Shown here one piece after another: positions 54,861 through 64,000 of a DNA stretch of 64,000 nucleotides. The position numbers and the translations under genes were made by a program. The notes below the pieces were generated by a model. The model did no database searches and was not told the DNA's origin. It saw nothing but the letters and a program-made list of their open reading frames with translations. Every line of letters begins with the position of its first letter. The first letter of the stretch is position 1. Source of the stretch: Chitinophaga pinensis. GTDB lineage: Bacteria > Bacteroidota > Bacteroidia > UKL13-3. The stretch spans positions 1 through 64,000 of the forward strand of contig CAMBSD010000004.1 of NCBI GenBank assembly GCA_945870425.1. The letters are read 5' to 3'.

Positions 54861-55733
54861 TTAGTCCTTGCTTGCTTTAAACAAAGTCTCTTTTTCAGCC
54901 TGTGACAAACTCTCGTAACCCGATTTTGAAATTTTATCCAAAATCACATCCACATCCACCTGACTTGGCCTGGCATTGATGGCAGTTTTCATAAACGTGG
55001 TTTTATGCTGAATTTTAATTTTTGGCTTAGAATTAAAAAAGTTTAAAATACTATCAAAAAATGCATCTAACTTATGGGAGAAATTGTTGTTGGCATAAAT
55101 CAATTTGATAAACAAATAACCAAACAAAGCACCACCTAGATGTGCAATATGTCCACCTGCATTTCCTTGAGGAATACTTATCAAATCAAGTAAAACACTA
55201 ATTAAGGCAATGTATTTGAGCTTTACGTTTCCAAAAAATAACAGCTTAAAATTATAATCGGGTAGCAAGGTGGCTGCAGCACAAACTACTGCAAGAACTC
55301 CAGCAGAAGCTCCAAGAGCAAATGAATATGAAACATTTGCAGCAAAAGCTGGCAAAAAGTTGTAGGCCAATAGATAAAGTATACCACCTGAAATACCCCC
55401 TAAAAAATAGGCCTCATAGGTTTTCGTATTGCCCAAGTATTCTTGAAGCAAACTTCCCACCCAATATAACCAAAGCATATTGAACAAAATATGCATAAAA
55501 CCATCGTGAAGGAACATATAAGAAAGAATGCTCCATGGCTGAAACATTAGTTTTGATAAATTAGATGGAAGGACAAAATAATCGATTATACCTGAAAAGA
55601 AAGACTGATTGAATAAAAAACCCAATACTGACAAAATCGAAAAAAATAAAAAAACAAAGACATTCAAAAAAATAATGCGGGTGATGGCATTGTTTTGTTG
55701 AAAGCGTAATTTTATCTCGTCTAATATTGTCAT
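54861..55733 (-). CDS. Rhomboid intramembrane serine protease
   Basis: 290 residues. Six membrane helices (about 18-215). HDGFMHILFNMLWLYWVG (76-93), catalytic serine S143 in GASAG, catalytic H198 in GGHIAHLGGALFG. The C-terminal ~70 residues are soluble and charged, a common Bacteroidota extension. Cleaves transmembrane substrates near the outer face of the inner membrane. Operon with the EEP gene. Confidence 0.92.
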   Translation of the reverse strand: MTILDEIKLRFQQNNAITRIIFLNVFVFLFFSILSVLGFLFNQSFFSGIIDYFVLPSNLSKLMFQPWSILSYMFLHDGFMHILFNMLWLYWVGSLLQEYLGNTKTYEAYFLGGISGGILYLLAYNFLPAFAANVSYSFALGASAGVLAVVCAAATLLPDYNFKLLFFGNVKLKYIALISVLLDLISIPQGNAGGHIAHLGGALFGYLFIKLIYANNNFSHKLDAFFDSILNFFNSKPKIKIQHKTTFMKTAINARPSQVDVDVILDKISKSGYESLSQAEKETLFKASKD

Positions 55734-55880
55734 ATTGAATATTTGGGCGCAAAATAATATTTCGACAGATGTTTAGCACTTGAAATGGTGTCTTTTATCA
55801 AAACATTACTATAAATGAGCCGTTTAGTTAATTAACGTAAATATTAAACAAAAGGGTTTGATGCCTATATTTATTGTTTT

Positions 55881-55918
55881 AGGTTTGCAAACCTCAAAAC
55901 ATTATTCATATTGTTTTG
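55881..55918. promoter_or_regulatory. Two adjacent inverted repeats upstream of bshA
   Basis: AGGTTTGCAAACCT (55881-55894) is a perfect 14-bp palindrome. Immediately after it CAAAACA (55895-55901) and TGTTTTG (55912-55918) form a second inverted repeat with a 10-nt spacer. They lie 14-51 nt upstream of the bshA ATG, a position suited to an operator. Confidence 0.45.
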
Positions 55919-55931
55919 ATTTAATATTTAT

Positions 55932-57065
55932 ATGAAAATAGGAATTGTTTGTTATCCAACATATGGAGGAAGCGGAGTGGTGGCCACCGAGTTAGGAAAG
56001 GCTTTGGCAATGCGCGGACATGATGTGCATTTTATCACTTATAAGCAGCCTGCACGCTTGGATTTCTTTACGGGAAATATTTTTTATCACGAAGTATATG
56101 TTTCCAGTTATCCATTGTTCGACTTTCCGCCTTATGAAACCGCGCTTACAAGTCGTTTGGTGGATGTGGTTAAATTTGAGAAACTGGATTTGTTACATGT
56201 ACACTATGCCATTCCACATGCTTCGGCAGCCATCATGGCAAAGCAAATATTGGCTAGCGAAGGAATTCATATACCAGTAATTACTACTTTGCATGGTACA
56301 GATATAACTTTGGTAGGCAAAGACCCTTCATTTACTCCTGTTGTCACCTACTCAATCAATCAATCTGATGCGGTTACTTCAGTTTCAGATTCCTTGAAGC
56401 AAGACACTTACAGCCATTTTCGTACTCAGAAACGCATTGAAGTAATACCAAATTTTATAGATATTACTCGTTTTAGCAAACAAGACCGCGAACACTTTAA
56501 GAAAGCCATTGCACCAAATGGCGAAATGCTAATTGTTCACACATCCAATTTTAGAAAAGTAAAAAGAGTGGATGATGTGGTGAAAACCTTCGCAAAAATT
56601 AAAGAAAAAATACCCGCAAAATTACTTTTGGTGGGAGATGGTCCAGAACGCAGCACCATTGAGATCATTTGTCGTGAGTTAAACCTTGGCAATAGCATAA
56701 GCTTTTTAGGTAAACAAAATCCAGTAGAAGAAATTTTGTCCATTTGTGACTTATTTCTTTTACCTAGTGAAACAGAAAGTTTTGGTTTGGCAGCTCTGGA
56801 AGCCATGGCCTGCGAGGTACCCGTTGTATCAAGCAATGCAGGTGGAATCCCAGAATTAAATGTAGATGGGGTAACAGGATTTTTGTGCAATGTGGGTGAT
56901 GTATGTGCTATGGCAGAAAAGTCTATACATATACTCGAAGATAATGACAGACTTGCACAATTTAAAAAAGCCGCATTGGCAAGGGCTGAGGAATTTGATA
57001 TTAATAACATCGTTCCCAAATATGAGAATTTCTATTTACAAGTTTTACAAGCAAAGGCTAAATAA
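55932..57065 (+). CDS. bshA: N-acetyl-alpha-D-glucosaminyl L-malate synthase
   Basis: GT4 glycosyltransferase for the first step of bacillithiol synthesis: UDP-GlcNAc plus L-malate. 377 residues with the diagnostic start IGIVCYPTYGGSGVVATELG, LHVHYAIPHASAA, TTLHGTDITLVG, and GT4 nucleotide motif ESFGLAALEAMACEVPVV. Implies bacillithiol as the low-molecular-weight thiol. purK follows 11 nt later; bshB and bshC are not in this window. Confidence 0.95.
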   Translation: MKIGIVCYPTYGGSGVVATELGKALAMRGHDVHFITYKQPARLDFFTGNIFYHEVYVSSYPLFDFPPYETALTSRLVDVVKFEKLDLLHVHYAIPHASAAIMAKQILASEGIHIPVITTLHGTDITLVGKDPSFTPVVTYSINQSDAVTSVSDSLKQDTYSHFRTQKRIEVIPNFIDITRFSKQDREHFKKAIAPNGEMLIVHTSNFRKVKRVDDVVKTFAKIKEKIPAKLLLVGDGPERSTIEIICRELNLGNSISFLGKQNPVEEILSICDLFLLPSETESFGLAALEAMACEVPVVSSNAGGIPELNVDGVTGFLCNVGDVCAMAEKSIHILEDNDRLAQFKKAALARAEEFDINNIVPKYENFYLQVLQAKAK

Positions 57066-57076
57066 AAAGATATAAA

Positions 57077-58240
57077 ATGAATCCATTGCATACTCGAATA
57101 GGCATTTTAGGGGGCGGTCAATTAGGACGCATGATGATTGAGGAAAGTTTGAGACTAAATCTAACTTTTAATATACTCGAAAACGACCCGAATTGCCCTT
57201 GTGCAAGCATCTGTGATCAACTAATCATAGGTAGTTTGCAAGATGAAGCAGCTATTAGAAAATTAGCAGAAACTTCGGATGTGCTAAGTTATGAAATAGA
57301 ACATGTGAACACGGAAGCCTTGCTAAAGCTAGAAGCAGAAGGTAAAACCATCATTCCATCACCAAAAGTGCTTCAAATCATTCAAGACAAGGGTTTACAA
57401 AAGCAATTTTTTCTCGATCACCATATTCCTACAAGTGCATTTGTTTTGGTGAAAAACAAAAACGAATGGGCAAGCGCATTAGGCCAAATAAATTCTGAAA
57501 AATTTGCCGCCAAAACCCGCAAAGACGGGTATGATGGAAAAGGGGTTATGCTGCTACATAAATCTAATATTTTAACAGACTTAGATTCAATACCTTTTGA
57601 ACAAGCTTGTGTGATTGAAGAATTTATACCTTGTCAAAAAGAATTATCCGTAATTGTAGCTAGAGACAGAAATGGAAATACCCTTTGCTACCCTCCGGTA
57701 GAAATGGAGTTTGACCCTGTGGCTAATTTGGTTACTTTTCTTTTATGCCCTGCCAATATAGACAAATCAATTGAAGCAAAGGCAGAAGAAATCGCTATTA
57801 AAGCTGTAAACGCATTACAAGGTATAGGCATTTTTGCCGTTGAAATGTTTCTCACCAATGATAACAATATTTTGGTCAACGAAATCGCCCCAAGAGTGCA
57901 CAACAGCGGACACCATAGTATTGAGGCTTGCTATACATCGCAGTTTGAACAATTGGTAAGAATACTTGCAAATATTCCGTTGGGAAGTACTAAGTCTGTT
58001 TTACCTGCTGTGATGATAAACCTTTTAGGTGCTGATGATTTTTCAGGACCCTATCAATTAGAGGGACTGGAAGAAATATCTGTTATGGAGGGTGTTTATG
58101 TGCATCTGTATGGTAAAAAAGAAAGTAAACCCAAACGCAAAATGGGGCACATTACAGTATTGGCAGAAACAGCAAAAGAAGCCCATGAAAAAGCACAAAA
58201 AGTAAACGCTCTCATTAGTTTCAAACCAACCAATAATTAA
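57077..58240 (+). CDS. purK: N5-carboxyaminoimidazole ribonucleotide synthetase
   Basis: ATP-grasp enzyme that makes N5-CAIR from AIR, bicarbonate and ATP, feeding PurE. 387 residues: GILGGGQLGRMMIEESLRL (9-27), YEIEHVN, AKTRKDGYDGKGV, EEFIPCQKELSVIVARD, and VNEIAPRVHNSGHHSIEAC. Full length. Co-directional with bshA; its partner purE lies at the other side of the window. Confidence 0.95.
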   Translation: MNPLHTRIGILGGGQLGRMMIEESLRLNLTFNILENDPNCPCASICDQLIIGSLQDEAAIRKLAETSDVLSYEIEHVNTEALLKLEAEGKTIIPSPKVLQIIQDKGLQKQFFLDHHIPTSAFVLVKNKNEWASALGQINSEKFAAKTRKDGYDGKGVMLLHKSNILTDLDSIPFEQACVIEEFIPCQKELSVIVARDRNGNTLCYPPVEMEFDPVANLVTFLLCPANIDKSIEAKAEEIAIKAVNALQGIGIFAVEMFLTNDNNILVNEIAPRVHNSGHHSIEACYTSQFEQLVRILANIPLGSTKSVLPAVMINLLGADDFSGPYQLEGLEEISVMEGVYVHLYGKKESKPKRKMGHITVLAETAKEAHEKAQKVNALISFKPTNN

Positions 58241-58279
58241 TGCCGTTTTTGGAAAGAAATTTTATTTATTGCTCACAAT

Positions 58280-61200
58280 ATGAAAAAAACAGTTATATTT
58301 TTACTCATTAACATTTGCTTGAATGCAGTTTTTGCCCAACAAAAAAACCTTGAACAAAGCAAGTGGCAACAAACAGTTAATTACACCATTGATGTGCGCT
58401 TAAATGATAAAAGCAATAGTCTTTCCGGCAACATCAAGATGCAGTATACAAACAACTCGCCTGATGTATTAAAAGAAATATATATTCATCTTTGGCCGAA
58501 TGCATATAAAAACAACCAAACTGCTTATGCTAAACAAGATTTAGAAAATGGAAATACTGATTTTTATTTTGCTAAAAAAGAAGACAGAGGTTATATAAAT
58601 AGTTTGGCCTTTACTATTGATAACAAGGCTTGTACATGGCAATTAACTAAAGACATAGATGTTGCCAAAATCACTTTGAATCAAGAAATTTTGCCTAATC
58701 AAACGGTAGAAATAGCTACACCTTTTTTTGTTAAAATACCAAAGGTTTTTAGTCGCATGGGTCATGAAGATCAAATGTTTTGTATCTCTCAATGGTATCC
58801 AAAACCTGCAGTATATGATGTAAATGGTTGGAACCCTATGCCCTATTTAAACCAAGGTGAATTCTATAGTGAATATGGCAATTTTGATGTGAGCATTACT
58901 CTCCCAAAAGAATACGTTTTGGCAGCTACTGGTGATTTACAAAACAAAGAAGAATGGCTATGGTTGTTGGAAAAATCTAAAAAAGACAGCCTTGCTAAAG
59001 ATACTGAAAACCCTTCGAAAACAGAGACTAAAACCTTGCGATATATTCAAAATAATGTGCATGATTTTGCATGGTTTTGTAGCAAAGAATTTCAGGTATT
59101 GCATGATGTGGTAAATTTAACTCCAACCAAAAAAGTGGATACTTGGTTGTTTGCAAAAAAAGTCAACAAAAGCGGTATAGAATATACCAACGAAGCTGTA
59201 AAATTTTATTCTGAAAAAGTTGGCCAATATCCTTATAACCTTGTGCAGGTAGTAATAACTCCTTTGGAGGCAGGTGGGGGCATGGAATATCCAACTATTA
59301 CCAACTGTGGTAGCATAGATAGAACAACTATTATTCATGAAGTAGGTCACAACTGGTTTTATGGCATACTTGGAAGTAATGAGCGTGAATATCCTTGGAT
59401 GGATGAGAGTATAAACACCTATTATGAAAACCGTTGTGGTGAAGAAAGAAAAGTGACTACTGATGAGGTAAAAAACAACCAAAAAATTTACGATTTATTT
59501 GGTTTTAACAACAAAGGTTTTGGCATGACAAAACTAACTTATACCTACTCTGCCCGCAGAAATTCAGACCAAGCAGGCAACCTGCGTTCAGAGGCATACA
59601 CGGACAATAATTATGGAACCATTGTGTATGCAAAAAATCCATTAACCATTCAGTATTTGCAATTCTATTTGGGTAGCGACCAATTTGATGCCATGATGAT
59701 GGCTTATTTTGATAAGTGGAAATTTAAACATCCCTTGCCTGGAGATTTCAGAAAGCATGCTGAAAGATTTACAGGTAAAAGCCTTTCATGGTTTTTTGAT
59801 GATATCATGGCTAACAACAAAAAAATGGACTATGAAATGCGTGGCATTAAAACCAAAGTGGTTGAAGGTAAAGTAATCAGTTTATTAAAAATAAAAAACA
59901 AAGGCGGTTTAAACACCCCGTTTGAAGTGCAGTCTGTTTCTGAAAAAGGTATGGTTCTTTCTCGAAGCATAATTAGAGGCTTTCAAGGAACACAAACTAT
60001 TGAATTACCTAGTCAGAACGGAGCTGTAAAATGGACCATAGATGGAGATGAAACTAGCTTAGATTTGTATAGACAAAACAATACTGTTAGAACAAAAGGA
60101 TTATTTAAAACTTGCAATGGCATTGATATTAGATTTTTACCTTCACTTGAAAAAAGTAATAATAAGCAAATTTTCATTTTACCTATTTATGGTTTCAACA
60201 TGTATAACAGAAGCATGTTGGGTGTTTACTTAGCCAATGATATCTTTCCTGCACAAAAAACTGAGTTTGATTTTGTTCCTATGTATAGTTTCACAACCAA
60301 TGATTTGAATGGTTATTTGAAGCTATCGAGAAATATATTTACAACCGATAGCAAATTATTAAGAAAAATTAAAATTGGTATTACCTCTTCTAGGTTTGCC
60401 TCTATTGGTTTAATAAAAAATGATTTGTCAGATATTATTACAACAAATACTAGTTACGAAAAATTATCTCCATTCATTGAAATACATTTTAAACCAAAAA
60501 CGGAAAGAAGCTTGTTTAGCAATATGTTAAGCATTCGTCATGTGACTATATTAGAGAACTTACAAAACACAAGTTTTTTTAGCGAGTGGAATAACCAAGC
60601 ATTTTCAGCTTTAGATGTTAAACACGAATTCAAACATGATTTAAAAACCTATCCGAGCGCATTAAACATAGATTTCCAATCGGGCACTTTCGATTACCAA
60701 TACAATCGTTTGAGTGCCGAATTTACACAAGGTTTACTATATAAAGATGGCAAGAAAACGGCACAAATAAGATTATTTGCAGGTACTTTCTTTAATACTA
60801 GAAGTGGTTCTAAATACATGAATGCTCAGCTTGAAAATAGCTATTTTCAAGCGGGCGGATCAACTGGGAAATTTGATTATTTATATGATGAGTCATTAAT
60901 AGGCAGGGCTGATAACAAGCCTAAAGAAAGTGTTTATGGTCGTCAGGTTATCAACCGCGATGCGGGTTTTAGGAACTTCGCAAACATTGGAAGCAGTAAA
61001 ACCTGGCTTACCTCTGCAAATGTTACGATTCCATTTCCAATAAGATTACCTATGGGAATTTATGCTGATATGGTTTATGGAGAAATGGTTTCATATAACA
61101 CAAATACATTAAGCAACGAGTATGAGGCAAAAGCCAATTACAGTGGAGGGATTTACCTAAGTGTAGCAAAAGGAATTTTCGAGATTTACCTACCTCTTTT

Positions 61201-61327
61201 TGCATCCGCAGATGTGCAAGGAGTTTGGGATAACCAAGGCTTGAATCACCCATTTGAAAGGGCAAGTTTCTTGTTGAATTTAAACAAATTGAACCCTGCA
61301 GATTTGGCTAGAAATTTCACCTTTTAA
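58280..61327 (+). CDS. M1-family zinc aminopeptidase, secreted
   Basis: 1015 residues. Signal peptide (KTVIFLLINICLNAVFAQQ), N-terminal beta domain (about 25-230), gluzincin catalytic domain with the substrate-binding GGGMEYPTI and zinc motif HEVGH (353-357), second zinc Glu in WMDESINTYYE. The C-terminal half (about 560-1015) is beta-rich, with no sorting domain recognised. Such Bacteroidota M1 proteins degrade extracellular or periplasmic peptides. 39 nt after purK. Confidence 0.92.
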   Translation: MKKTVIFLLINICLNAVFAQQKNLEQSKWQQTVNYTIDVRLNDKSNSLSGNIKMQYTNNSPDVLKEIYIHLWPNAYKNNQTAYAKQDLENGNTDFYFAKKEDRGYINSLAFTIDNKACTWQLTKDIDVAKITLNQEILPNQTVEIATPFFVKIPKVFSRMGHEDQMFCISQWYPKPAVYDVNGWNPMPYLNQGEFYSEYGNFDVSITLPKEYVLAATGDLQNKEEWLWLLEKSKKDSLAKDTENPSKTETKTLRYIQNNVHDFAWFCSKEFQVLHDVVNLTPTKKVDTWLFAKKVNKSGIEYTNEAVKFYSEKVGQYPYNLVQVVITPLEAGGGMEYPTITNCGSIDRTTIIHEVGHNWFYGILGSNEREYPWMDESINTYYENRCGEERKVTTDEVKNNQKIYDLFGFNNKGFGMTKLTYTYSARRNSDQAGNLRSEAYTDNNYGTIVYAKNPLTIQYLQFYLGSDQFDAMMMAYFDKWKFKHPLPGDFRKHAERFTGKSLSWFFDDIMANNKKMDYEMRGIKTKVVEGKVISLLKIKNKGGLNTPFEVQSVSEKGMVLSRSIIRGFQGTQTIELPSQNGAVKWTIDGDETSLDLYRQNNTVRTKGLFKTCNGIDIRFLPSLEKSNNKQIFILPIYGFNMYNRSMLGVYLANDIFPAQKTEFDFVPMYSFTTNDLNGYLKLSRNIFTTDSKLLRKIKIGITSSRFASIGLIKNDLSDIITTNTSYEKLSPFIEIHFKPKTERSLFSNMLSIRHVTILENLQNTSFFSEWNNQAFSALDVKHEFKHDLKTYPSALNIDFQSGTFDYQYNRLSAEFTQGLLYKDGKKTAQIRLFAGTFFNTRSGSKYMNAQLENSYFQAGGSTGKFDYLYDESLIGRADNKPKESVYGRQVINRDAGFRNFANIGSSKTWLTSANVTIPFPIRLPMGIYADMVYGEMVSYNTNTLSNEYEAKANYSGGIYLSVAKGIFEIYLPLFASADVQGVWDNQGLNHPFERASFLLNLNKLNPADLARNFTF

Positions 61328-61530
61328 TGGCATTTAGTTAAGTGCCTAATTATCATACACAAAGATTGATTTTTTTGTCTGATAAGTGTAAATTAAAAAC
61401 ATTAATGCTCTGTAAAAGAAATTCTTATATAAAATATATTGCATTTTTTCGTTAATGGCTTATCTTTTTACGAAATTTGCAACCCAAATGTTCTAAGCAT
61501 TCACTTAACAATAGGAAATAAGAAGTATAG

Positions 61531-62394
61531 ATGAGACAACTTAAAATAAGCAAACAGTTTACTAATCGCGAAAGCAAATCGCTAGATAAGTATCTGAATG
61601 AGATTAGTAAAGTGCCGATGATTGATGCCCAAGAAGAGGTGGAACTAGCTCGTAGAATTCGTGAAGGAGATCAAGTAGCATTAGAGCGTTTGGTAAACGC
61701 CAACTTACGCTTTGTTGTTTCTGTATCAAAACAATATCAAAATCAAGGTTTAACCCTTGGTGATTTAATTAATGAAGGAAACTTAGGTTTGATTAAAGCG
61801 GCAAAACGTTTTGATGAAACCCGTGGTTTTAAATTCATTTCATATGCTGTTTGGTGGATTAGACAATCGATTTTGCAAGCTTTAGCTGACCAAAGTCGTA
61901 TTGTACGTTTGCCTTTAAACAAAGTAGGCTCTATTGGTAGAATTGGTAACACTGCTGCTAAACTTGAACAAGAGCTTGAGCGCGAACCAACTGTTGATGA
62001 GATAGCAGAAGCCATGGATATTCCAGTACTTGAGGTTGAAAATGCTATGAGAAGTACTGGAAGACATTTAAGTATTGACGCCCCATTAACAGAAGGTGAA
62101 GACAACACCCTCTTAGGTGTGTTGGATAGTAATGATGAGCCTAGACCAGATGTTCAATTGATTAACGAATCACTTCAAAAAGAAATCAATCGTGTGATTT
62201 CAACTTTAAGCGAAAAAGAAAAAGACGTATTGAAGTTTTACTACGGTCTTGATGGCGGTCCTGCGCATACCTTGGAGGACATTAGCGAGAAGATTGGTTT
62301 AACCAGAGAGCGTGTTCGTCAGATTAAAGAAAAAGCATTACGCAGATTGCGCAAATCAAGCAAGAGCAAAATATTAAAAGCCTATTTAGGATAA
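61531..62394 (+). CDS. rpoD: Primary sigma factor RpoD
   Basis: 287 residues, the short primary sigma factor of Bacteroidota lacking the long region 1.1. Region 1.2/2: [13 protein letters not shown] and [20 protein letters not shown]; core-binding and -10 recognition: [20 protein letters not shown]; region 4: [20 protein letters not shown]. It recognises the TTG/TAnnTTTG promoters annotated in this window. Monocistronic, closed by a terminator. Confidence 0.95.
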   Translation: MRQLKISKQFTNRESKSLDKYLNEISKVPMIDAQEEVELARRIREGDQVALERLVNANLRFVVSVSKQYQNQGLTLGDLINEGNLGLIKAAKRFDETRGFKFISYAVWWIRQSILQALADQSRIVRLPLNKVGSIGRIGNTAAKLEQELEREPTVDEIAEAMDIPVLEVENAMRSTGRHLSIDAPLTEGEDNTLLGVLDSNDEPRPDVQLINESLQKEINRVISTLSEKEKDVLKFYYGLDGGPAHTLEDISEKIGLTRERVRQIKEKALRRLRKSSKSKILKAYLG

Positions 62395-62401
62395 ATAACT
62401 T

Positions 62402-62432
62402 AAAAGCCGTTTCAAATGAAACGGCTTTTTTT
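62402..62432 (+). terminator. Terminator after rpoD
   Basis: Perfect 13-bp stem (62402-62414 with 62417-62429) around a 2-nt loop, plus a T tract. Confidence 0.9.
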
Positions 62433-62619
62433 ATGCATTCGAAACAGCATGAACTTTTCCAATACCTTCGAAATTATAGGTGATAAAAGCAAAGTGGTAT
62501 TTGTTAACTCAAACAGTCAGAATGATTTCGCACAGTGCATAGGAAACCTTTCCAATTCAGCGAATCAGCCAAACCCTTTACAATCTGGGTGTAAAAGCCA
62601 TATTAGAATCAGCGATTAA

Positions 62620-64000
62620 CTAGTAATTCAATAATTCGTCAATAGCGGCTTTCAACCTTTCTTTAGGCAAGAAATTTTGCTCCAAATCTGTATTAAAAGG
62701 CACTGGGGTGTCGAGCGATGCGACTCTAACCACAGGTGCATCTAAGAACTTGAAGCAATGCTGTGCAATGTGAGCAGCAATCTCTGCACCTATTCCACCT
62801 GTTAGGGTATCTTCATGCAACACAATTACTTTACCAGTTTTCTTAACACTTTGCTCCACTGCATTTTTATCCCAAGGCATAAGTGTTCTTAAGTCAAGAA
62901 TATCTGCATCAATGTTTTGTTCTTTGGCATATTTACTTGCCCAGTGGACTCCCGCGCCATAAGTTATGATGGATATTTCCTCCCCTTCTTGCACCTTGCG
63001 AGCAGGACCAATTTCTAATTCATAATAATCATCAAAAACAGCCTCTTCAATTTCTGTATTTCTATATAAATTTTTATGTTCAAAAAATAAAACTGGGTTA
63101 GGATCTGAAATACTTGCAGATAATAGACCTTTGGCATCGCCTGGTGTTGAAGGGTAAACTATTTTCAAACCTGGCACATGGAAAAACCAAGCCTCGTTGC
63201 TTTGCGAATGGAAAGGACCTGCGCCCATGCCTGCCCCTGTTGGCATTCTAACCACCACATCGGCATTTTGTCCCCAACGGTAGTAACTCTTCGCTAGGTT
63301 ATTTACAATTTGATTAAAACCAACACTCACAAAGTCTGCAAACTGCATTTCTACCATGGCTTTCATGCCTTTTATAGACAAGCCGTATCCGGCACCCAGA
63401 ATCGCACTTTCACAAAGTGGTGTATTTCTTACCCTTGCTTTACCAAACTCTTCCACAAAACCTTGCGTTATTTTAAACACACCACCATATTCAGCAATGT
63501 CTTGCCCCATCAAGACCAAATTATCATGCTTGCGCATCGACAATTTCAGGCCATCACTAATGGCATCAACTAAGCGCTTATCCGTTTTTTGAGTAGTCTC
63601 AGGTTTTACTGTAACATGTTGCAAATTTTCAAAATGACTAGAGGGAACTGAAGGTATGACTTTGAAAACATCATTTATTTCTTCATCTGTCACAGGTGTG
63701 ATTTCAGGCTCATTTTCAACTGAAATTACCCCAGCATCTATTTCTGCCTTAATTTCAGATTTGATGCTTGTAATTTGTTCCTGAGTGATGATGTTATTTT
63801 CTAACAGGTATTTTTCGTAATTGACAACAGGGTCTTTTTTGCCCCAAATTTCAAATAATTCTTGCGGTACATATTTAACTCCTGATGCCTCCTCATGGCC
63901 GCGCATACGGAAAGTCATACATTCCAATAATACAGGTCTAGGGTTGTTACGCATCGACTCTGCCAAGTTTTTTATCACATCATAGGTTTCTAAAATATTA
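62620..64000 (-). CDS. Fused alpha-beta 2-oxoacid dehydrogenase E1 component, 3' part (runs off window)
   Basis: The frame is open to the right edge (460 visible codons), so the N-terminal half with the thiamine-diphosphate site is missing. Visible: the end of the alpha part (NPRPVLLECMTFRMRGHEEA and ASGVKYV), a linker, then the beta part: GLKLSMRKHDNLVLMGQDIA, ESAILGAGYGLSIKGMKAM, RMPTGAGMGAGPFHSQSNEA, and the transketolase C-terminal domain (LDLRTLMPWDKNAV, HEDTLTGGIGAEIA). The fused form is usual for Bacteroidota branched-chain or pyruvate-type E1; the substrate cannot be decided here. Confidence 0.88.
   Translation of the reverse strand, partial: NILETYDVIKNLAESMRNNPRPVLLECMTFRMRGHEEASGVKYVPQELFEIWGKKDPVVNYEKYLLENNIITQEQITSIKSEIKAEIDAGVISVENEPEITPVTDEEINDVFKVIPSVPSSHFENLQHVTVKPETTQKTDKRLVDAISDGLKLSMRKHDNLVLMGQDIAEYGGVFKITQGFVEEFGKARVRNTPLCESAILGAGYGLSIKGMKAMVEMQFADFVSVGFNQIVNNLAKSYYRWGQNADVVVRMPTGAGMGAGPFHSQSNEAWFFHVPGLKIVYPSTPGDAKGLLSASISDPNPVLFFEHKNLYRNTEIEEAVFDDYYELEIGPARKVQEGEEISIITYGAGVHWASKYAKEQNIDADILDLRTLMPWDKNAVEQSVKKTGKVIVLHEDTLTGGIGAEIAAHIAQHCFKFLDAPVVRVASLDTPVPFNTDLEQNFLPKERLKAAIDELLNY

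Noticed and set aside
56537-57019. 160-codon frame antisense to bshA
   Set aside because: Shadow of the bshA GT4 domain; Ser-rich and unrecognisable.
62416-62619. 67-codon frame after rpoD
   Set aside because: Its ATG lies inside the rpoD terminator stem, no ribosome-binding context is seen, and the sequence is not recognised. Kept only as a low-interest possible gene remnant.
1-64000. tRNA or rRNA genes, insertion sequences, prophage, toxin-antitoxin or defence island
   Set aside because: No cloverleaf, transposase, integrase, inverted terminal repeat or defence-gene motif was seen on either strand; intergenic gaps are short and mostly explained.

Overview
The window comes from a low-GC chromosome of the phylum Bacteroidota, most likely a free-living aerobe or microaerobe. 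This rests on several lines: type IX secretion (T9SS) C-terminal sorting domains at 36096-36590 and 47802-52790; the Bacteroidota housekeeping promoter motif (TTTG or TTG, about 19-21 nt, TAnnTTTG) in front of many genes; a 287-residue short RpoD; a 313-residue long NusB; PUR-alpha-like and DUF1573 proteins; bacillithiol, carotenoid, menaquinone and kynurenine-pathway genes. I see no IS element, prophage, CRISPR array, tRNA or rRNA. The window is core-like, with accessory surface and secreted proteins between.

Layout. 1-4.9 kb: a cut-off beta-helix surface protein diverges from a LuxR-type response regulator and a propeller (two-component type) histidine kinase. 4.9-7.5 kb: kmo-kynU, kynurenine degradation. 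7.5-9.5 kb: DUF2452 diverging from ispH and a glutathione-peroxidase-like gene. 9.5-13.5 kb (minus): purE, CruF-like, crtZ, crtYcd and a polytopic membrane protein, a probable operon that predicts a monocyclic hydroxylated carotenoid. 13.8-17.1 kb: TPR protein, BaiN-like flavoprotein, RRM protein. 17.2-20.8 kb (minus): coaE, yajC, DUF1573 lipoprotein, nusB, leucine-type dehydrogenase. 20.9-28.7 kb: ABC half-transporter, PUR-alpha-like protein, lipoprotein, pfkA, pccB, DUF4139 protein, ending in a bidirectional terminator against a MoxR ATPase. 29.8-36.6 kb: O-methyltransferase, menA, menC, a 1191-residue hybrid kinase, and a Kazal-type secreted inhibitor. 36.7-39.3 kb: rplM-rpsI-rpsB-tsf. 39.3-47.7 kb (minus): propeller protein, lpxH, LUD protein, ftsH, small conserved protein, YfhO protein, pyrH. 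47.8-55.7 kb (minus): giant T9SS type-B protein, rpsT, IscA-like, EEP-family protein, rhomboid protease. 55.9-62.4 kb: bshA, purK, M1 peptidase, rpoD. 62.6-64 kb: 3' part of a fused alpha-beta 2-oxoacid dehydrogenase E1.

How parts fit together. IspH supplies isoprenoid precursors for the carotenoid genes and for the menaquinone side chain attached by MenA; MenC makes the naphthoquinone ring precursor. Kmo and KynU feed tryptophan carbon towards NAD. BshA begins bacillithiol synthesis, and the peroxidase and IscA-like protein belong to the same redox/iron-sulfur physiology. PurE and PurK carry out consecutive steps but lie 44 kb apart. No wholly new system is evident. The most notable points are a T9SS-exported Kazal inhibitor, a CruF/CrtYcd/CrtZ cluster, palindromes in front of bshA, an Asp-to-Asn change at a metal-binding position in PfkA, -7 elements set within 5-8 nt of start codons (suggesting leaderless mRNAs), and tandem repeats in the yajC-coaE gap where many relatives carry a YbbR gene.
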